Below, in pieces: positions 1 through 9,184 of a stretch of DNA of 64,000 nt. The stretch's first letter is position 1, and each line of letters begins with the position of its first letter. The notes beneath the pieces were generated by a model. The model saw only the letters and a program-made list of their open reading frames with translations. It searched no databases and was not told where the DNA came from. Location of the stretch: the NCBI RefSeq assembly GCF_038397735.1, contig NZ_CP151635.1, forward strand, positions 3,286,001-3,350,000, written 5' to 3'. A program made the translations under genes and the position numbers. This DNA is from Microbacterium sp. LWH13-1.2 (lineage in GTDB: Bacteria > Actinomycetota > Actinomycetes > Actinomycetales > Microbacteriaceae).

Positions 1-2490
1 GCCGCCGTCCTCGCCCTGCTCGGCGGCGCCGTCGTCGCCCCCATCGCGACCGCCGCCGGCGAGCCCGACGTGCCGACCGACTCGCTGATCACCGGCGACA
101 CCACGTGGCGCTACCTCGACGACGGATCCGACCCGTCGCCCGCACCCGCGGCGCTCCGCGACTGGACCCTCCCCGACTACGACGACAGCGCCTGGAAGTC
201 GGCGCCCGGCTCGTTCGGCGCGAAGAACGGCAAGATCGCACCCGTAGGCCCTGTCACGCCGACGACGCTGCTGAACCATTACATCGATGGAGCCGCGGCT
301 CCCACGGTGCCCACCTACTTCTTCCGCACGACGTTCGAGCTCGAGGCGGGTGTGGCCGAGCAGGTCGCGGCGCTCCGCAGCACGATCACCTACGACGACG
401 CGATCGTCGTCTGGATCAACGGCGAAGAGGTCGCGCGCTATGTCGACGGCCGCATCACCGACACCGTCAACGTCGAGTACGCCGGCGACAGCGGTGGTGA
501 CCCGCTCACCAGCACGTTCAGTGCCGAAGGCGAGCTGCTGCATGACGGCACGAACGACATCGCCGTCGCCCTGTTCCAGGACCGCGAGACCAGCTCGGAC
601 ATCTACTTCGACATGTCGTCGCTCACGCTGGTCAAGGCATCCGACCCCGGCTCGCCCGTCGTGGCTCCGCCGACACGCGTGATCCTGACTCCGACCGAGC
701 AGCCCGCTGTGTCGCAGTCGTTCTCGTGGCTCGCGGGAGACGCCTCGCACACCACCGGCCAGGTCGAGATCGCGCCGGCGGCCGGCGGCGAGACCCGCAC
801 CGTCGACGCCTACGACGCCGGGGTCGTCAACGGCAACCCGAACAAGCACTTCTCGGCGACGGTCACCGGCCTCGCGCCTGCGACCTCCTATCGCTACCGC
901 GTGGGTCTTCCCGGCAGCTGGAGCGACTGGTTCGAATTCCGCACGGCTGACCCGAGCGCCACGGACTTCCAGTTCATCTACTACGGCGATGCCCAGATCG
1001 GTCTCGACACCACATGGCCGAGCGTCGTGAAGCAGGCCGAGGCTCAGGCCCCGCGATCGATCGGATCTGTGCACGCCGGCGACCTGATCAACACCTCGAG
1101 CAACGAGAACGAGTGGCTCAACTGGTTCAAGGGCATGGAGGACTCCGCCGTCCGCACCAACGTCATGGCGGCGCCCGGCAACCACGAGTACTCGGGCGAC
1201 AAGCTGCTCACCGCCTGGAAGGCCGCGTTCGAGTACCCGCACAACAACCCGTCGACGAGCACGATCGGCGAGCTGGCCGACCTCGCGAAGGGCGACTCCG
1301 AGGTCGCGCAGCAGTACCGCGCGTTCTTCGATCACTGGTCGTCGTTCGCCGCCGAGACCGCGTACTACACCGACTACCAGGGTGTGCGCTTCATCACCCT
1401 GAACGCGACGCGCGACACGACCTTCCTCACCCCTGCCGGTCTTCCGTCGTGCACGGGGGCCGAGTGCCCGTCGGCGCAGATCGGCGTGCTGTGGACCCGC
1501 TTCCAGGCGGCCTGGCTCGACCTGCTGCTGCAGAACAGCCCGTCGAAGTGGAACGTCGTCACCTTCCACCAGCCGGTGTTCTCGGCATCCGAGGGTCGCG
1601 ATGAGCCGGTGCTGCGCGCGGAGTGGCTGCCCGTCTTCCAGCGCAACGACATCGACCTGGTGCTCATGGGCCACGACCACACCTACGCACGCGGCTACGT
1701 GAACACCGATGCGACCGAGACCCCGGGCATGACCTCGGGACCCGTGTACGTGGTGTCGAACTCGGGCGCGAAGCACTACGAGCTCGAGACCCCAGAGAAG
1801 AACGTCTGGACCAACAACGGCGCCACCCAGGTGCTGCGCGGTCAGGGCGTCACCACCTACCAGGTGATCGACGTCTCGAAGAACCAGCTCGTCTACCGCT
1901 CGTACCTCGCGGAGAAGCAGCCGGATGCCACGACCGACCTCCCCGTCGGCTCGGTCTACGACACCTTCACGGTGACGAAGTCGGATGCCGGTGACAAGTG
2001 GGTCACCGAAGCCGGCGTCACGCCGCCCGTGATCGAGGAGCCCGCTGCGCCCGAGATCGAACTGGGTGCTGCATCCGTGGTCGCCGGTGGAAAGCTCACC
2101 GTCTCGGGGAGCGGGTTCGAGGCGGATGCCGCACTGCGCTTCGAGCTGCGCTCCGACCCCGTCGACCTCGGCACCGCCACCGCCGATGCGAATGGCGCGT
2201 TCAGCCGCACGCTGACGATTCCGGCGAACACCCCGGCCGGAGCGCACACGCTCGCGGTGATCCTCGCCGACGGCACCGAGGTCACCTCCTCGGTCACCGT
2301 CACGGCCGCGGCGAGCGGTGGTGCGACCACGCCGGGCGGGTCGGGAGGCGCGACTGACGGCTCGCTCGCGACGACGGGTGCAGACAGCACGCCGTACATC
2401 GTCGGCACGGTGGTGCTGCTCGCCCTGGGCCTCGGCCTTTTCGCGATGCGGCGCCGCCGCCACGCGGGCAGCACCGAGACGGCGGAGTAG
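1..2490 (+). CDS. Cell-wall-anchored purple acid phosphatase-like metallophosphoesterase (5' partial)
   Basis: The open frame runs in from the window edge; the first residues read as the hydrophobic core and Ala-rich cleavage region of a signal peptide, so the true start is outside the window. A beta-sandwich region (about 10-210) and a purple-acid-phosphatase fibronectin-like domain (about 215-300) precede a metallophosphoesterase domain with the expected metal-binding blocks YYGDAQIG, HAGDLIN, APGNHEY, FHQPVF and GHDHTYARG. After it come an Ig/IPT-like stalk, a Gly/Thr-rich linker, the sortase-type signal LATTG, a membrane helix and an RRRR tail. The protein is therefore inferred to be a surface phosphatase or phosphodiesterase attached to peptidoglycan by the class E sortase encoded at 57.8 kb. 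The substrate cannot be told from sequence. The stalk closely resembles the last domain of the GH92 enzyme at 46-52 kb. Confidence 0.9.
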   Translation, partial: AAVLALLGGAVVAPIATAAGEPDVPTDSLITGDTTWRYLDDGSDPSPAPAALRDWTLPDYDDSAWKSAPGSFGAKNGKIAPVGPVTPTTLLNHYIDGAAAPTVPTYFFRTTFELEAGVAEQVAALRSTITYDDAIVVWINGEEVARYVDGRITDTVNVEYAGDSGGDPLTSTFSAEGELLHDGTNDIAVALFQDRETSSDIYFDMSSLTLVKASDPGSPVVAPPTRVILTPTEQPAVSQSFSWLAGDASHTTGQVEIAPAAGGETRTVDAYDAGVVNGNPNKHFSATVTGLAPATSYRYRVGLPGSWSDWFEFRTADPSATDFQFIYYGDAQIGLDTTWPSVVKQAEAQAPRSIGSVHAGDLINTSSNENEWLNWFKGMEDSAVRTNVMAAPGNHEYSGDKLLTAWKAAFEYPHNNPSTSTIGELADLAKGDSEVAQQYRAFFDHWSSFAAETAYYTDYQGVRFITLNATRDTTFLTPAGLPSCTGAECPSAQIGVLWTRFQAAWLDLLLQNSPSKWNVVTFHQPVFSASEGRDEPVLRAEWLPVFQRNDIDLVLMGHDHTYARGYVNTDATETPGMTSGPVYVVSNSGAKHYELETPEKNVWTNNGATQVLRGQGVTTYQVIDVSKNQLVYRSYLAEKQPDATTDLPVGSVYDTFTVTKSDAGDKWVTEAGVTPPVIEEPAAPEIELGAASVVAGGKLTVSGSGFEADAALRFELRSDPVDLGTATADANGAFSRTLTIPANTPAGAHTLAVILADGTEVTSSVTVTAAASGGATTPGGSGGATDGSLATTGADSTPYIVGTVVLLALGLGLFAMRRRRHAGSTETAE

Positions 2491-2602
2491 TCGACAGCAT
2501 CCGCTGTCCGGGCGTCGTCGGGGCTTCGGTCCCGGCGGCGCCCTTTCATTCCGGAATGCCGCGCCCGTGCGCCGGGCACCGTCCCGTCCTAGGATCGGCA
2601 TC

Positions 2603-4357
2603 GTGGCCTCAGAAGAGCAGCAACCCTCCCCCGCCGCACCGGACACGTCCCGGCGCGGATTCCTCAAGATGGGCGGCGCCGCTCTCGCAGGCGTGGTGGT
2701 CGGCGGTGCTGCCGGCGCCGCGATCGGCGCGAACGTCGGCAACCATCGCAACGGGTTCGCATCCGACCCCGACCCCTTCGCCGCACTGACGCCGCGCAGC
2801 GAGCCCGGCTTCGACCACCTCGTCGTGGTGATGGGCGAGAACCGCTCCTTCGACAACCTGCTCGGATACCTGTACTCGAAGGACACGCTGCCTGCGGGCG
2901 AGAAGTTCGAGGGTCTCGCTTTCGGCACGCACAGCAACACCGCATCGGACGGCACGGTCGTCGATGCCCATGTCTACACCGGCGACACCGACCGGATCAT
3001 GAGCCTCCCCGACCCGGACCCCGGCGAGGAGTATCCGCACGTCAACACGCAGATCTTCGGCACCGTCGACCCGAAGGACAACGCCGACCTCTTCGTCGAC
3101 CAGATGACAGCACCCTTCAATGCGCCGACCCACGGCGAGAAGGCCACGATGTCGGGGTTCCTCGAGGACTACATCATCAACTTCCGTCGGTTGCGCAAGG
3201 GCGCAGAGCCGCGGCCCGAAGAGGCGGCCCACATCATGGGCTCGTTCTCGCCGGCGATGCTTCCGGTGCTGTCCACGCTCGCGTCGGAGTTCGCGGTGTT
3301 CGACCACTGGTTCGCGGGGGTCCCGTCGCAGACGTTCTGCAACCGGTCGTTCTTCCACGCATCGACCTCGCACGGCTTCGTCACCAATCAGGCGGGAGGC
3401 GGATACCGCAAGTGGCTCGACGCCCCGGCGGCGCCCACCGTGTTCAACCGTCTCGAAGACGAGAAGGTCAGCTGGAAGATCTACATCGACAAGCTGCAGC
3501 TCGTCTCGTTCACCGGGATGCTGCATGCCGCCGTACTCGAGAAGTACTGGCGCACCGACCACTTCGGCACCATGGAGGACTTCTACAGGGACGCCAAGAA
3601 CGGCACGCTGCCGGCCTACGCGTTCATCGAGCCGCGCATGGTCTACGACCACAACGATTTCCACCCGCCCTTCGGGGCTCCTCGCGAGAGCGAGGTCGAC
3701 GGCGAAGCCGTGTACGACAGCGCGATCTCCGATGTCAGAGCCGGAGACCGCCTCATCCACGACATCTACGAGGCAGTCCGCACCAGCGCATCGCCGAAGG
3801 GCTCGAACGCGGTCAACACCCTGCTGCTCATCACCTTCGACGAGCACGGCGGATGCTACGACCACGTGCCTCCGCCCAAGGCGACGAAGCCGACGAAGGA
3901 CACGCAGGCAGGCGAGATGGGCTTCACCTTCGATCGCCTCGGGTGCCGTGTGCCCGCCATCGCGATCTCGGCCTACACGAAGCGCGGCACGATCGTGCAC
4001 GACGAGATGCACCACGGCTCGGTGACCGCGACCCTCTCACGGCTGCACGGGCTGAAACCGCTCAACGATCGAGACCAGTCGGCGAACACGCTGTTCACCG
4101 CCGTGAACCTCGACAAGCCTCGCCATCCGGCCGACTGGCCCGTCACGACGCCCGCCTACACCCCGCCGAACCCGGAAGAACGCGAACCGAAGCCGGGAGA
4201 AGCGGATCAGATGAAGCCGTTGACGCCCCCTGCGCGGGGCCTGCTGGGCCTGCTCATCGCGAAGTACGGCAAGCCGGGCGAACCGGAGCCCCAGACGTTC
4301 GCCGACGCCTACCGACTGCTGCACGAGCACGGAGACGAGCTGTTCGGTCCGGCGTAG
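2603..4357 (+). CDS. Tat-exported phosphoesterase (phospholipase C/acid phosphatase family)
   Basis: 584 residues from a GTG start at 2603. The frame stays open upstream, but this start places a twin-arginine signal (SRRGFLK, residues 16-22) and a hydrophobic Ala/Gly stretch at the N terminus. The mature part begins with HLVVVMGENRSFDNLLGY, the ENRSFD hallmark of the alkaline-phosphatase-like phosphoesterase family (PF04185) that includes bacterial phospholipases C and acid phosphatases. A second conserved block, FDEHGGCYDHVPPP, supplies metal ligands. Tat export suggests folding with cofactors before secretion. It lies about 110 bp behind the anchored metallophosphoesterase on the same strand, which hints at a phosphate-scavenging pair, but no Pho-box was identified. 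Whether it acts on phospholipids or soluble phosphomonoesters is unresolved. Confidence 0.88.
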   Translation: MASEEQQPSPAAPDTSRRGFLKMGGAALAGVVVGGAAGAAIGANVGNHRNGFASDPDPFAALTPRSEPGFDHLVVVMGENRSFDNLLGYLYSKDTLPAGEKFEGLAFGTHSNTASDGTVVDAHVYTGDTDRIMSLPDPDPGEEYPHVNTQIFGTVDPKDNADLFVDQMTAPFNAPTHGEKATMSGFLEDYIINFRRLRKGAEPRPEEAAHIMGSFSPAMLPVLSTLASEFAVFDHWFAGVPSQTFCNRSFFHASTSHGFVTNQAGGGYRKWLDAPAAPTVFNRLEDEKVSWKIYIDKLQLVSFTGMLHAAVLEKYWRTDHFGTMEDFYRDAKNGTLPAYAFIEPRMVYDHNDFHPPFGAPRESEVDGEAVYDSAISDVRAGDRLIHDIYEAVRTSASPKGSNAVNTLLLITFDEHGGCYDHVPPPKATKPTKDTQAGEMGFTFDRLGCRVPAIAISAYTKRGTIVHDEMHHGSVTATLSRLHGLKPLNDRDQSANTLFTAVNLDKPRHPADWPVTTPAYTPPNPEEREPKPGEADQMKPLTPPARGLLGLLIAKYGKPGEPEPQTFADAYRLLHEHGDELFGPA

Positions 4358-4376
4358 GGCTCCTGACAGCCCGAGG

Positions 4377-6329
4377 TCAGTCGCGGTGCGAGCGACGACG
4401 CGAGACGAGGAACAGCACTGCTCCGAGCACCAGCACGCCTCCGCCCACTGCGGCCCAGGTGAAGGTCTCCGGTCCCAGACCCGTGCCGGGCAGGCGTCCA
4501 CCGCCGGTGCTCGGCGGCGTCGAGGGTGTCGGCGTCGTGGTCGGCGGATCCGTCGGACTCACGACGATAGCGGCGAGCGTGAAGTCCTGGTCGACGAACG
4601 TCTCGCCCGCGGCCGTGACCTCGACCGTGAGCGTCGACGGGCCGACGATCGTGCTGCCCGCGGGCGCCGTGATCGTCAGCGTGTAGGTGCCGGGCGGCAG
4701 GCCGCCCAGGCCGTAAGCGCCGTCGGCATCCGTGATCAGCTGCTGGTCTCCCTCGTCGGTGGTGAGGGTGATGGTCACACCGGCGACCGGAGCGCCACCG
4801 TCGGTGCGCACGACACCCGAGAACCCACCGAGCCTGGCCAGCACGAAGTCGACGTCCGTCACGTCGGCCGTCGCGACGGTCTCACTCTGCGAGGTCGCCC
4901 CCGCGGCCACGTATCCGTCGGGCGTCGTGATGGTGATCTCGTAGTCACCCGAGGGCAGGCGCGGGAACGAGTAGCTGCCGTCAGCGGCGGTCACGGTCGT
5001 GAGTGTCGTTCCGCCGGGTCCGGTCGCGGTCACGGTGACGCCCGCGACTCCCGCTCCGTTCGCGCGCACAGCCCCGGTCAGGTCGGGGTTCTCGGCGAGC
5101 ACGAAGTCCGCGAGGGTGATCGGCACCTCGCTGCCCGGCGGGACCACGAGCGGCTCGGTCGGATCCGTGGTGCTGTATCCGGGCGGCGGGGTGACGACGA
5201 CGGTGTGAGGACCGACCGCGACCTCGTCGAAGAGGTAGGTGCCCTGGGCATCCGTCGTCGTGGTCTGTGCTCCGTCGACCGTCACGGTCGCGCCCGGCAC
5301 CGGGTTGCCGTCGTCGTCGACGACTCGTCCCGAGACGGCGACGGGGATGATGTCCCGCACGGTGAAGTCGGCCACGCCGTCGCTGGTCGTGAGGTCTACA
5401 GCCGCTGAGGTCGCCCCCTCGGGGATCATGCCCGCAGGGGCCGTCACCCGCACCGTGTATCCCGCCGTCGCGACGACGCCGGGGAACGAGTAGCTGCCGT
5501 CTGCGCCGCTGGTCGTGGTCGCGACGACGTCGCCGTTCGCGTCGGTCAGGGTGAGCGTCGCTCCCGGCTGCGGTGCCGCGGTGTCGTCGGTGACCACGCC
5601 CGTGATGTCGCGCGCGATCGACGCGAACCAGGTCTGGTACACGGGGAATCCGGATCGGCGTGTGAAGGAGAAGGTGAGGGAGGTGATCGGCACGTTCGGC
5701 TCGAACCATGCGGCCGCGCCGCTCGTGTCGAGAGCGGCCGCGTTTCCGGTGAGGGTCTGGGTCGTGGCATCCCAGGTCGGCACGTCCGCCGCGTCACCGG
5801 TGCAGGAGGGTTTGCCCGTGACTCCGGGCGCGCAGTAGTTGAAGCCGCCCTGGAATCCGAGTTCTGCCGCGGTGAGCGCCTGCCCGTTCGCGCCGACCGC
5901 CTGGATGCGCACCGAGTCGGCGTCGATGTCGCCGAGCACGAAGGTCCAGCCGGAGGCGGGAGTGGGGTTCGCGAACGAGTAGGTGGTCGTCGAAGGGCTG
6001 GCGGCGTTGTCGGCCTTCGGCCTCAGGTTCACGTACGACTGGTTGATGCTCGAGCCGTACTTCGCGCCGACCGGAGTCCCCTGCGCGAGCCAGTTGGTCG
6101 CGCCCGAGATGACACCGGCCTGGCCGGCGCGGGAGTCGCTCGTCATCGTGGCGGTGATGGCGGGCTGCGCCGCGACCTGCACGGTGGTCGTGTATGCCCC
6201 GCCCGTTCCGGTCAGAGGCTGCCAGGTCGCCCAGGCGGTCGTGGTGGCAGCCGCAGCCGGAATCGCACCGACGAGCGCCGCTGCGAGCACGATCGCTCCT
6301 GCAAGAAGTCCAACCCTGGCGACACGCAT
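4377..6329 (-). CDS. LPxTG-anchored surface adhesin with four Cna-B/carboxypeptidase-regulatory-like repeats
   Basis: 650 residues. A signal peptide (about 1-28, ending AIPAAAA) is followed by an N-terminal head of roughly 220 residues that resembles the beta-rich heads of actinobacterial surface proteins. Then come four tandem 80-residue beta-sandwich repeats (about 250-590), each opening with a G-x-V-x-x-x-G-x-P-x-x-G-[VA]-T-[VL] pattern and carrying an ADGSYSF/DAQGTYLF-type turn, as in SdrD-B, Cna-B and carboxypeptidase-regulatory-like domains. A Pro/Thr linker, LPGTG, a membrane helix and an SRRRSHRD tail form a cell-wall sorting signal. The motif is LPxTG rather than the LAxTG of the other anchored proteins here, so a different sortase may be used. 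It is convergent with the phosphoesterase, 19 bp away. The ligand is unknown. Confidence 0.85.
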   Translation of the reverse strand: MRVARVGLLAGAIVLAAALVGAIPAAAATTTAWATWQPLTGTGGAYTTTVQVAAQPAITATMTSDSRAGQAGVISGATNWLAQGTPVGAKYGSSINQSYVNLRPKADNAASPSTTTYSFANPTPASGWTFVLGDIDADSVRIQAVGANGQALTAAELGFQGGFNYCAPGVTGKPSCTGDAADVPTWDATTQTLTGNAAALDTSGAAAWFEPNVPITSLTFSFTRRSGFPVYQTWFASIARDITGVVTDDTAAPQPGATLTLTDANGDVVATTTSGADGSYSFPGVVATAGYTVRVTAPAGMIPEGATSAAVDLTTSDGVADFTVRDIIPVAVSGRVVDDDGNPVPGATVTVDGAQTTTTDAQGTYLFDEVAVGPHTVVVTPPPGYSTTDPTEPLVVPPGSEVPITLADFVLAENPDLTGAVRANGAGVAGVTVTATGPGGTTLTTVTAADGSYSFPRLPSGDYEITITTPDGYVAAGATSQSETVATADVTDVDFVLARLGGFSGVVRTDGGAPVAGVTITLTTDEGDQQLITDADGAYGLGGLPPGTYTLTITAPAGSTIVGPSTLTVEVTAAGETFVDQDFTLAAIVVSPTDPPTTTPTPSTPPSTGGGRLPGTGLGPETFTWAAVGGGVLVLGAVLFLVSRRRSHRD

Positions 6330-6389
6330 GCGGCCAGCGTATCGGCATATCGCAATGTCGGCGAGGGTCGGAGAACAGTCCCGGGGCGT

Positions 6390-6428
6390 GGAGAAGGGGC
6401 GGATGCTGCGCGCATCCGCCCCTTCTCC
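6390..6428 (-). terminator. Rho-independent-type hairpin
   Basis: Perfect 17-bp arms (6390-6406 and 6412-6428) with a 5-nt loop, just downstream of the luciferase-like gene on the minus strand. No long T tract follows, as is usual in high-GC actinobacteria. Confidence 0.7.
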
Positions 6429-6450
6429 ATGCCTCAGTTCGGCGTGGTTC

Positions 6451-7506
6451 TCAGACCGGGTCTCCCTGCACGGGCCCCTCGGTGTTCGGCTTCCAGCCGA
6501 GCGCCGGGGCGACGTGCGTCGCGAACGACTCGAGCACGTGCAGGTTGTACTCGGGGCCGAGCTGGTTCGGGATGGTCAGCAGCAGCGTGTCCGCCGACAT
6601 GACCGCCTCATCCGCGAGCAGCTGCTGGATCAGCACGTCGGGTTCGGCCGCGTAGGTCTTGCCGAACGTCGAGCGGTAGCCGTCGATGATGCCGATCTGG
6701 TCGGCGTTCTCCTCGCTGCGCAGGCCGAAGTACGCCCTGTCCATGTCGGACACCAGCGGGAAGACACTGCGGCTGACCGAGACGCGGGGCGTACCGGTGT
6801 GACCCGCCTCTTTGTAGGCGCTGCGGAACAGGTCGATCTGCTCGCGCTGCAGCTGGTGGAACGGCACACCGGTCGCCTCGGTGAGAAGCGTCGAGCTCAT
6901 CATGTTGAGCCCCTTGCGTCCGGTCTCCTCGGCCGTGGCTCGAGAACCAGAACCCCACCAGATGTGGTCGCGCAGAGTCGGCGACTGCGGTTCGATCGCG
7001 AGGTAGCGCCCTGCACCGACCATGCGGGGGTCGCCGGGAGCGAGGCCCTCTCCGTCGATGGCGCGCAGGAAGAGGTCGAACTTCTCGCGGGCGATGACGC
7101 TGCCTCGCTCCGGGTCCTCCTCGTCGTGGAAGCCGAAGGTCTCGTAGCCGCGCAGTGCCGTCTCGGGTGAACCACGGCTCACTCCGAGCGCGATCCGCCC
7201 GTCGGCGATCAGGTCGAGAGCCGCCGCCTCTTCGGCGAACTGGAACGGGTTCTCGTACCGCATGTCGATGACGCCGGTGCCGACCTCGATGCGCTCGGTG
7301 CGTGCGGCCATGGCCGACAGCAGCGGCATCGGAGACGCGGCCTGCCGTGCCCAGTGGTGCACGCGCACGGATGCTCCGTTGACCCCGATCTCGTCGGCGC
7401 CCTCCGCGATCTCGATGGTCTGCTTCAGCATGTCTCCCGCAGTGCGGGTCGCTGAACTGGGCACGTCGGCGTAGTGCCCGAACGAGAGGAATCCGAAAGC
7501 CTTCAT
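6451..7506 (-). CDS. LLM-class flavin-dependent oxidoreductase (luciferase-like)
   Basis: 351 residues with the bacterial-luciferase (TIM-barrel) layout: N-terminal strand MKAFGFLSFGHY, then a region with VRVHHWARQ, RTERIEVGTGVIDM and ADGRIALGVSRGS, which are typical conserved blocks of the family. These enzymes use reduced FMN or F420 to oxidise small organic substrates. Nothing in the sequence identifies the substrate or separates the two cofactors. It lies 40 bp downstream of the methyltransferase on the same strand, so co-transcription is possible, and a strong hairpin ends the unit. Confidence 0.85.
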   Translation of the reverse strand: MKAFGFLSFGHYADVPSSATRTAGDMLKQTIEIAEGADEIGVNGASVRVHHWARQAASPMPLLSAMAARTERIEVGTGVIDMRYENPFQFAEEAAALDLIADGRIALGVSRGSPETALRGYETFGFHDEEDPERGSVIAREKFDLFLRAIDGEGLAPGDPRMVGAGRYLAIEPQSPTLRDHIWWGSGSRATAEETGRKGLNMMSSTLLTEATGVPFHQLQREQIDLFRSAYKEAGHTGTPRVSVSRSVFPLVSDMDRAYFGLRSEENADQIGIIDGYRSTFGKTYAAEPDVLIQQLLADEAVMSADTLLLTIPNQLGPEYNLHVLESFATHVAPALGWKPNTEGPVQGDPV

Positions 7507-7546
7507 GGTGTATTCGAACGCATATATACGGACGGGTATTCCCGCA

Positions 7547-9109
7547 TCACTGCTCCGACACCAGCAGACCGTCGAGCACGAGCTGCCGGATGCGCGGCTC
7601 GAGGTCCGCCCATAGGTCGACGAGCGGCACCTCGAACAGGTCGGCGAGCGCCCCCACGATCTGCATGACGGTCAGATATCCATCGCAGGCGCCGACGAAC
7701 GCGGCGACCGCGGGGTCGACCGTGATCGTGCGTGCGAAGCCCCCGCCCTGGCGGAGCTCGATGATGCTGGGGTCGTCGTTACCCGGAAGCAGGTGTCGAG
7801 CCTCGGTGACGTCCGGCGCCGTGAAGAGCGTCGAGGGCAGGCCATCGACGAGCAGGTCGTGAGCGACGAGCCCCGAGCGCAGCGCCCCGCCGACGTTCGA
7901 CACGGGCTGCGACAGACGTTCGAGACGACGCAGCGGCGCGGTCTGCCCGGGCGTCGCAGGCCGCCGCACCAGGATGTAGCCGAACCCGACAGCGGTGACG
8001 CCGCGTGCGGCGAAGTCGTCGAGCCACGCGGTGAGCAAGGGGGTGAAGGCGGCGTCGCGCGGGGTGGTGCCGCCGTCGCGGATCCAGAGCTCCGCGTAGC
8101 CGAGCGGAGACAGCTCCTCGCGCTGGATGACCCACAGGTCGAGGTCGCCGGGCACCCAGGACGAGAGCCGGTCGAGGCCGACCCGGCCGGTGAGTTCGCG
8201 CTGGCCCCCTCGCGACTCCCAGTTGCCGAGCAGCTGGGCGACCCCGCCGGGGGTGAGGAAAGACGGAGCCGCGCGCAGGAACTGCTCGACGAGCGCGTCT
8301 CCCACGAGGCCGCCGTCGCGGTACTCGTACTCGGGAACGCCCTCGGCCCGAGGGGTTATCACGAACGGAGGATTCGACACGATCAGGTCGAAGGCCTCTC
8401 CTTCGACCGGCTCGAACATACTGCCCAGTCGGAACTCGATGTTCGAGACGCCGTTCAGCTGAGCGTTCAGCTCGGCGTACGCGAGCGCCCGTGCCGAGAT
8501 GTCCGTGGCGACGACCGCACCGGCATGGCGGGCGACGAGGAGCGCCTGGATGCCGCATCCGGTGCCGAGATCGAGGGCTCGCTCGACCTCGATCGGCATG
8601 ATGATCTCGGCGAGGGTGCGCGACGCCCCGCCCACTCCGAGCACGTGATCTGCGGGGAGCGCACCGTCGAGCGCCACCTCGTCGAGGTCGCTCGCGATCC
8701 ACCATTCGCCGATGCCGTCGGCGTCGACGAACGACTGCGGCCGAAGCAGCGCGGCGGGAATGACCGCATCTCCGTCGATGCGCGCAAGGCCAAGAGCGAC
8801 CAGGCCATCGACGCCGAGCCGCGGCAGCGCGGCGGCCACCCGAGGCGCAGGCTGGGGCATTCCGAGCACCAGAAGACGCCCCAGCGTCGCGAGCACACCG
8901 TCGTCACCGGCGATCGCCCGCAGGATCGGCTCGCGCATCCCTCGCGCCAGCGCGTCGTCCTCTTCCTCTCCCCACAGGCGACGCAACGGCTCCGAACGAA
9001 GGTCGGCGGCATCGAGATCTGCGGCGAGCGCAGCGCTGCGAAGCGGATCGGGAACGGGGGTGAGGGTGTCGGACACGGCCGTCACTCTACGCGTCTTCAG
9101 GGTTCTCAT
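7547..9109 (-). CDS. Class I SAM-dependent methyltransferase (NPPF type)
   Basis: Up to 520 residues. The central Rossmann methyltransferase contains ALDLGTGCGIQALLVARHA (SAM-binding motif I) and IVSNPPFVITPR; an NPPF motif is typical of enzymes that methylate planar amide or exocyclic amino groups in proteins (PrmC type) or nucleic acids. N- and C-terminal extensions of about 150 and 200 residues have no family I can name with confidence, although the architecture is common next to murJ-linked genes in Micrococcales. The start is uncertain: ATG at 9109, or GTG codons at 9085 and 9076, would all keep the domain, and the last gives an N terminus VSDTLTPVP. It is divergent from the DUF6049 gene. 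Confidence 0.78.
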   Translation of the reverse strand: MRTLKTRRVTAVSDTLTPVPDPLRSAALAADLDAADLRSEPLRRLWGEEEDDALARGMREPILRAIAGDDGVLATLGRLLVLGMPQPAPRVAAALPRLGVDGLVALGLARIDGDAVIPAALLRPQSFVDADGIGEWWIASDLDEVALDGALPADHVLGVGGASRTLAEIIMPIEVERALDLGTGCGIQALLVARHAGAVVATDISARALAYAELNAQLNGVSNIEFRLGSMFEPVEGEAFDLIVSNPPFVITPRAEGVPEYEYRDGGLVGDALVEQFLRAAPSFLTPGGVAQLLGNWESRGGQRELTGRVGLDRLSSWVPGDLDLWVIQREELSPLGYAELWIRDGGTTPRDAAFTPLLTAWLDDFAARGVTAVGFGYILVRRPATPGQTAPLRRLERLSQPVSNVGGALRSGLVAHDLLVDGLPSTLFTAPDVTEARHLLPGNDDPSIIELRQGGGFARTITVDPAVAAFVGACDGYLTVMQIVGALADLFEVPLVDLWADLEPRIRQLVLDGLLVSEQ

Positions 9110-9184
9110 TCAGCCAGCCGCCTAGAATCACAAGGTCAGCACTCGCCGGACGCCTGAGATCACCGGCGTCCGAGGAAGACTCCC

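Noticed and set aside
2318..2602. N-terminal extension of the phosphoesterase frame from 2318
   Set aside because: It overlaps the end of the metallophosphoesterase in another frame; the GTG at 2603 gives a proper Tat signal.
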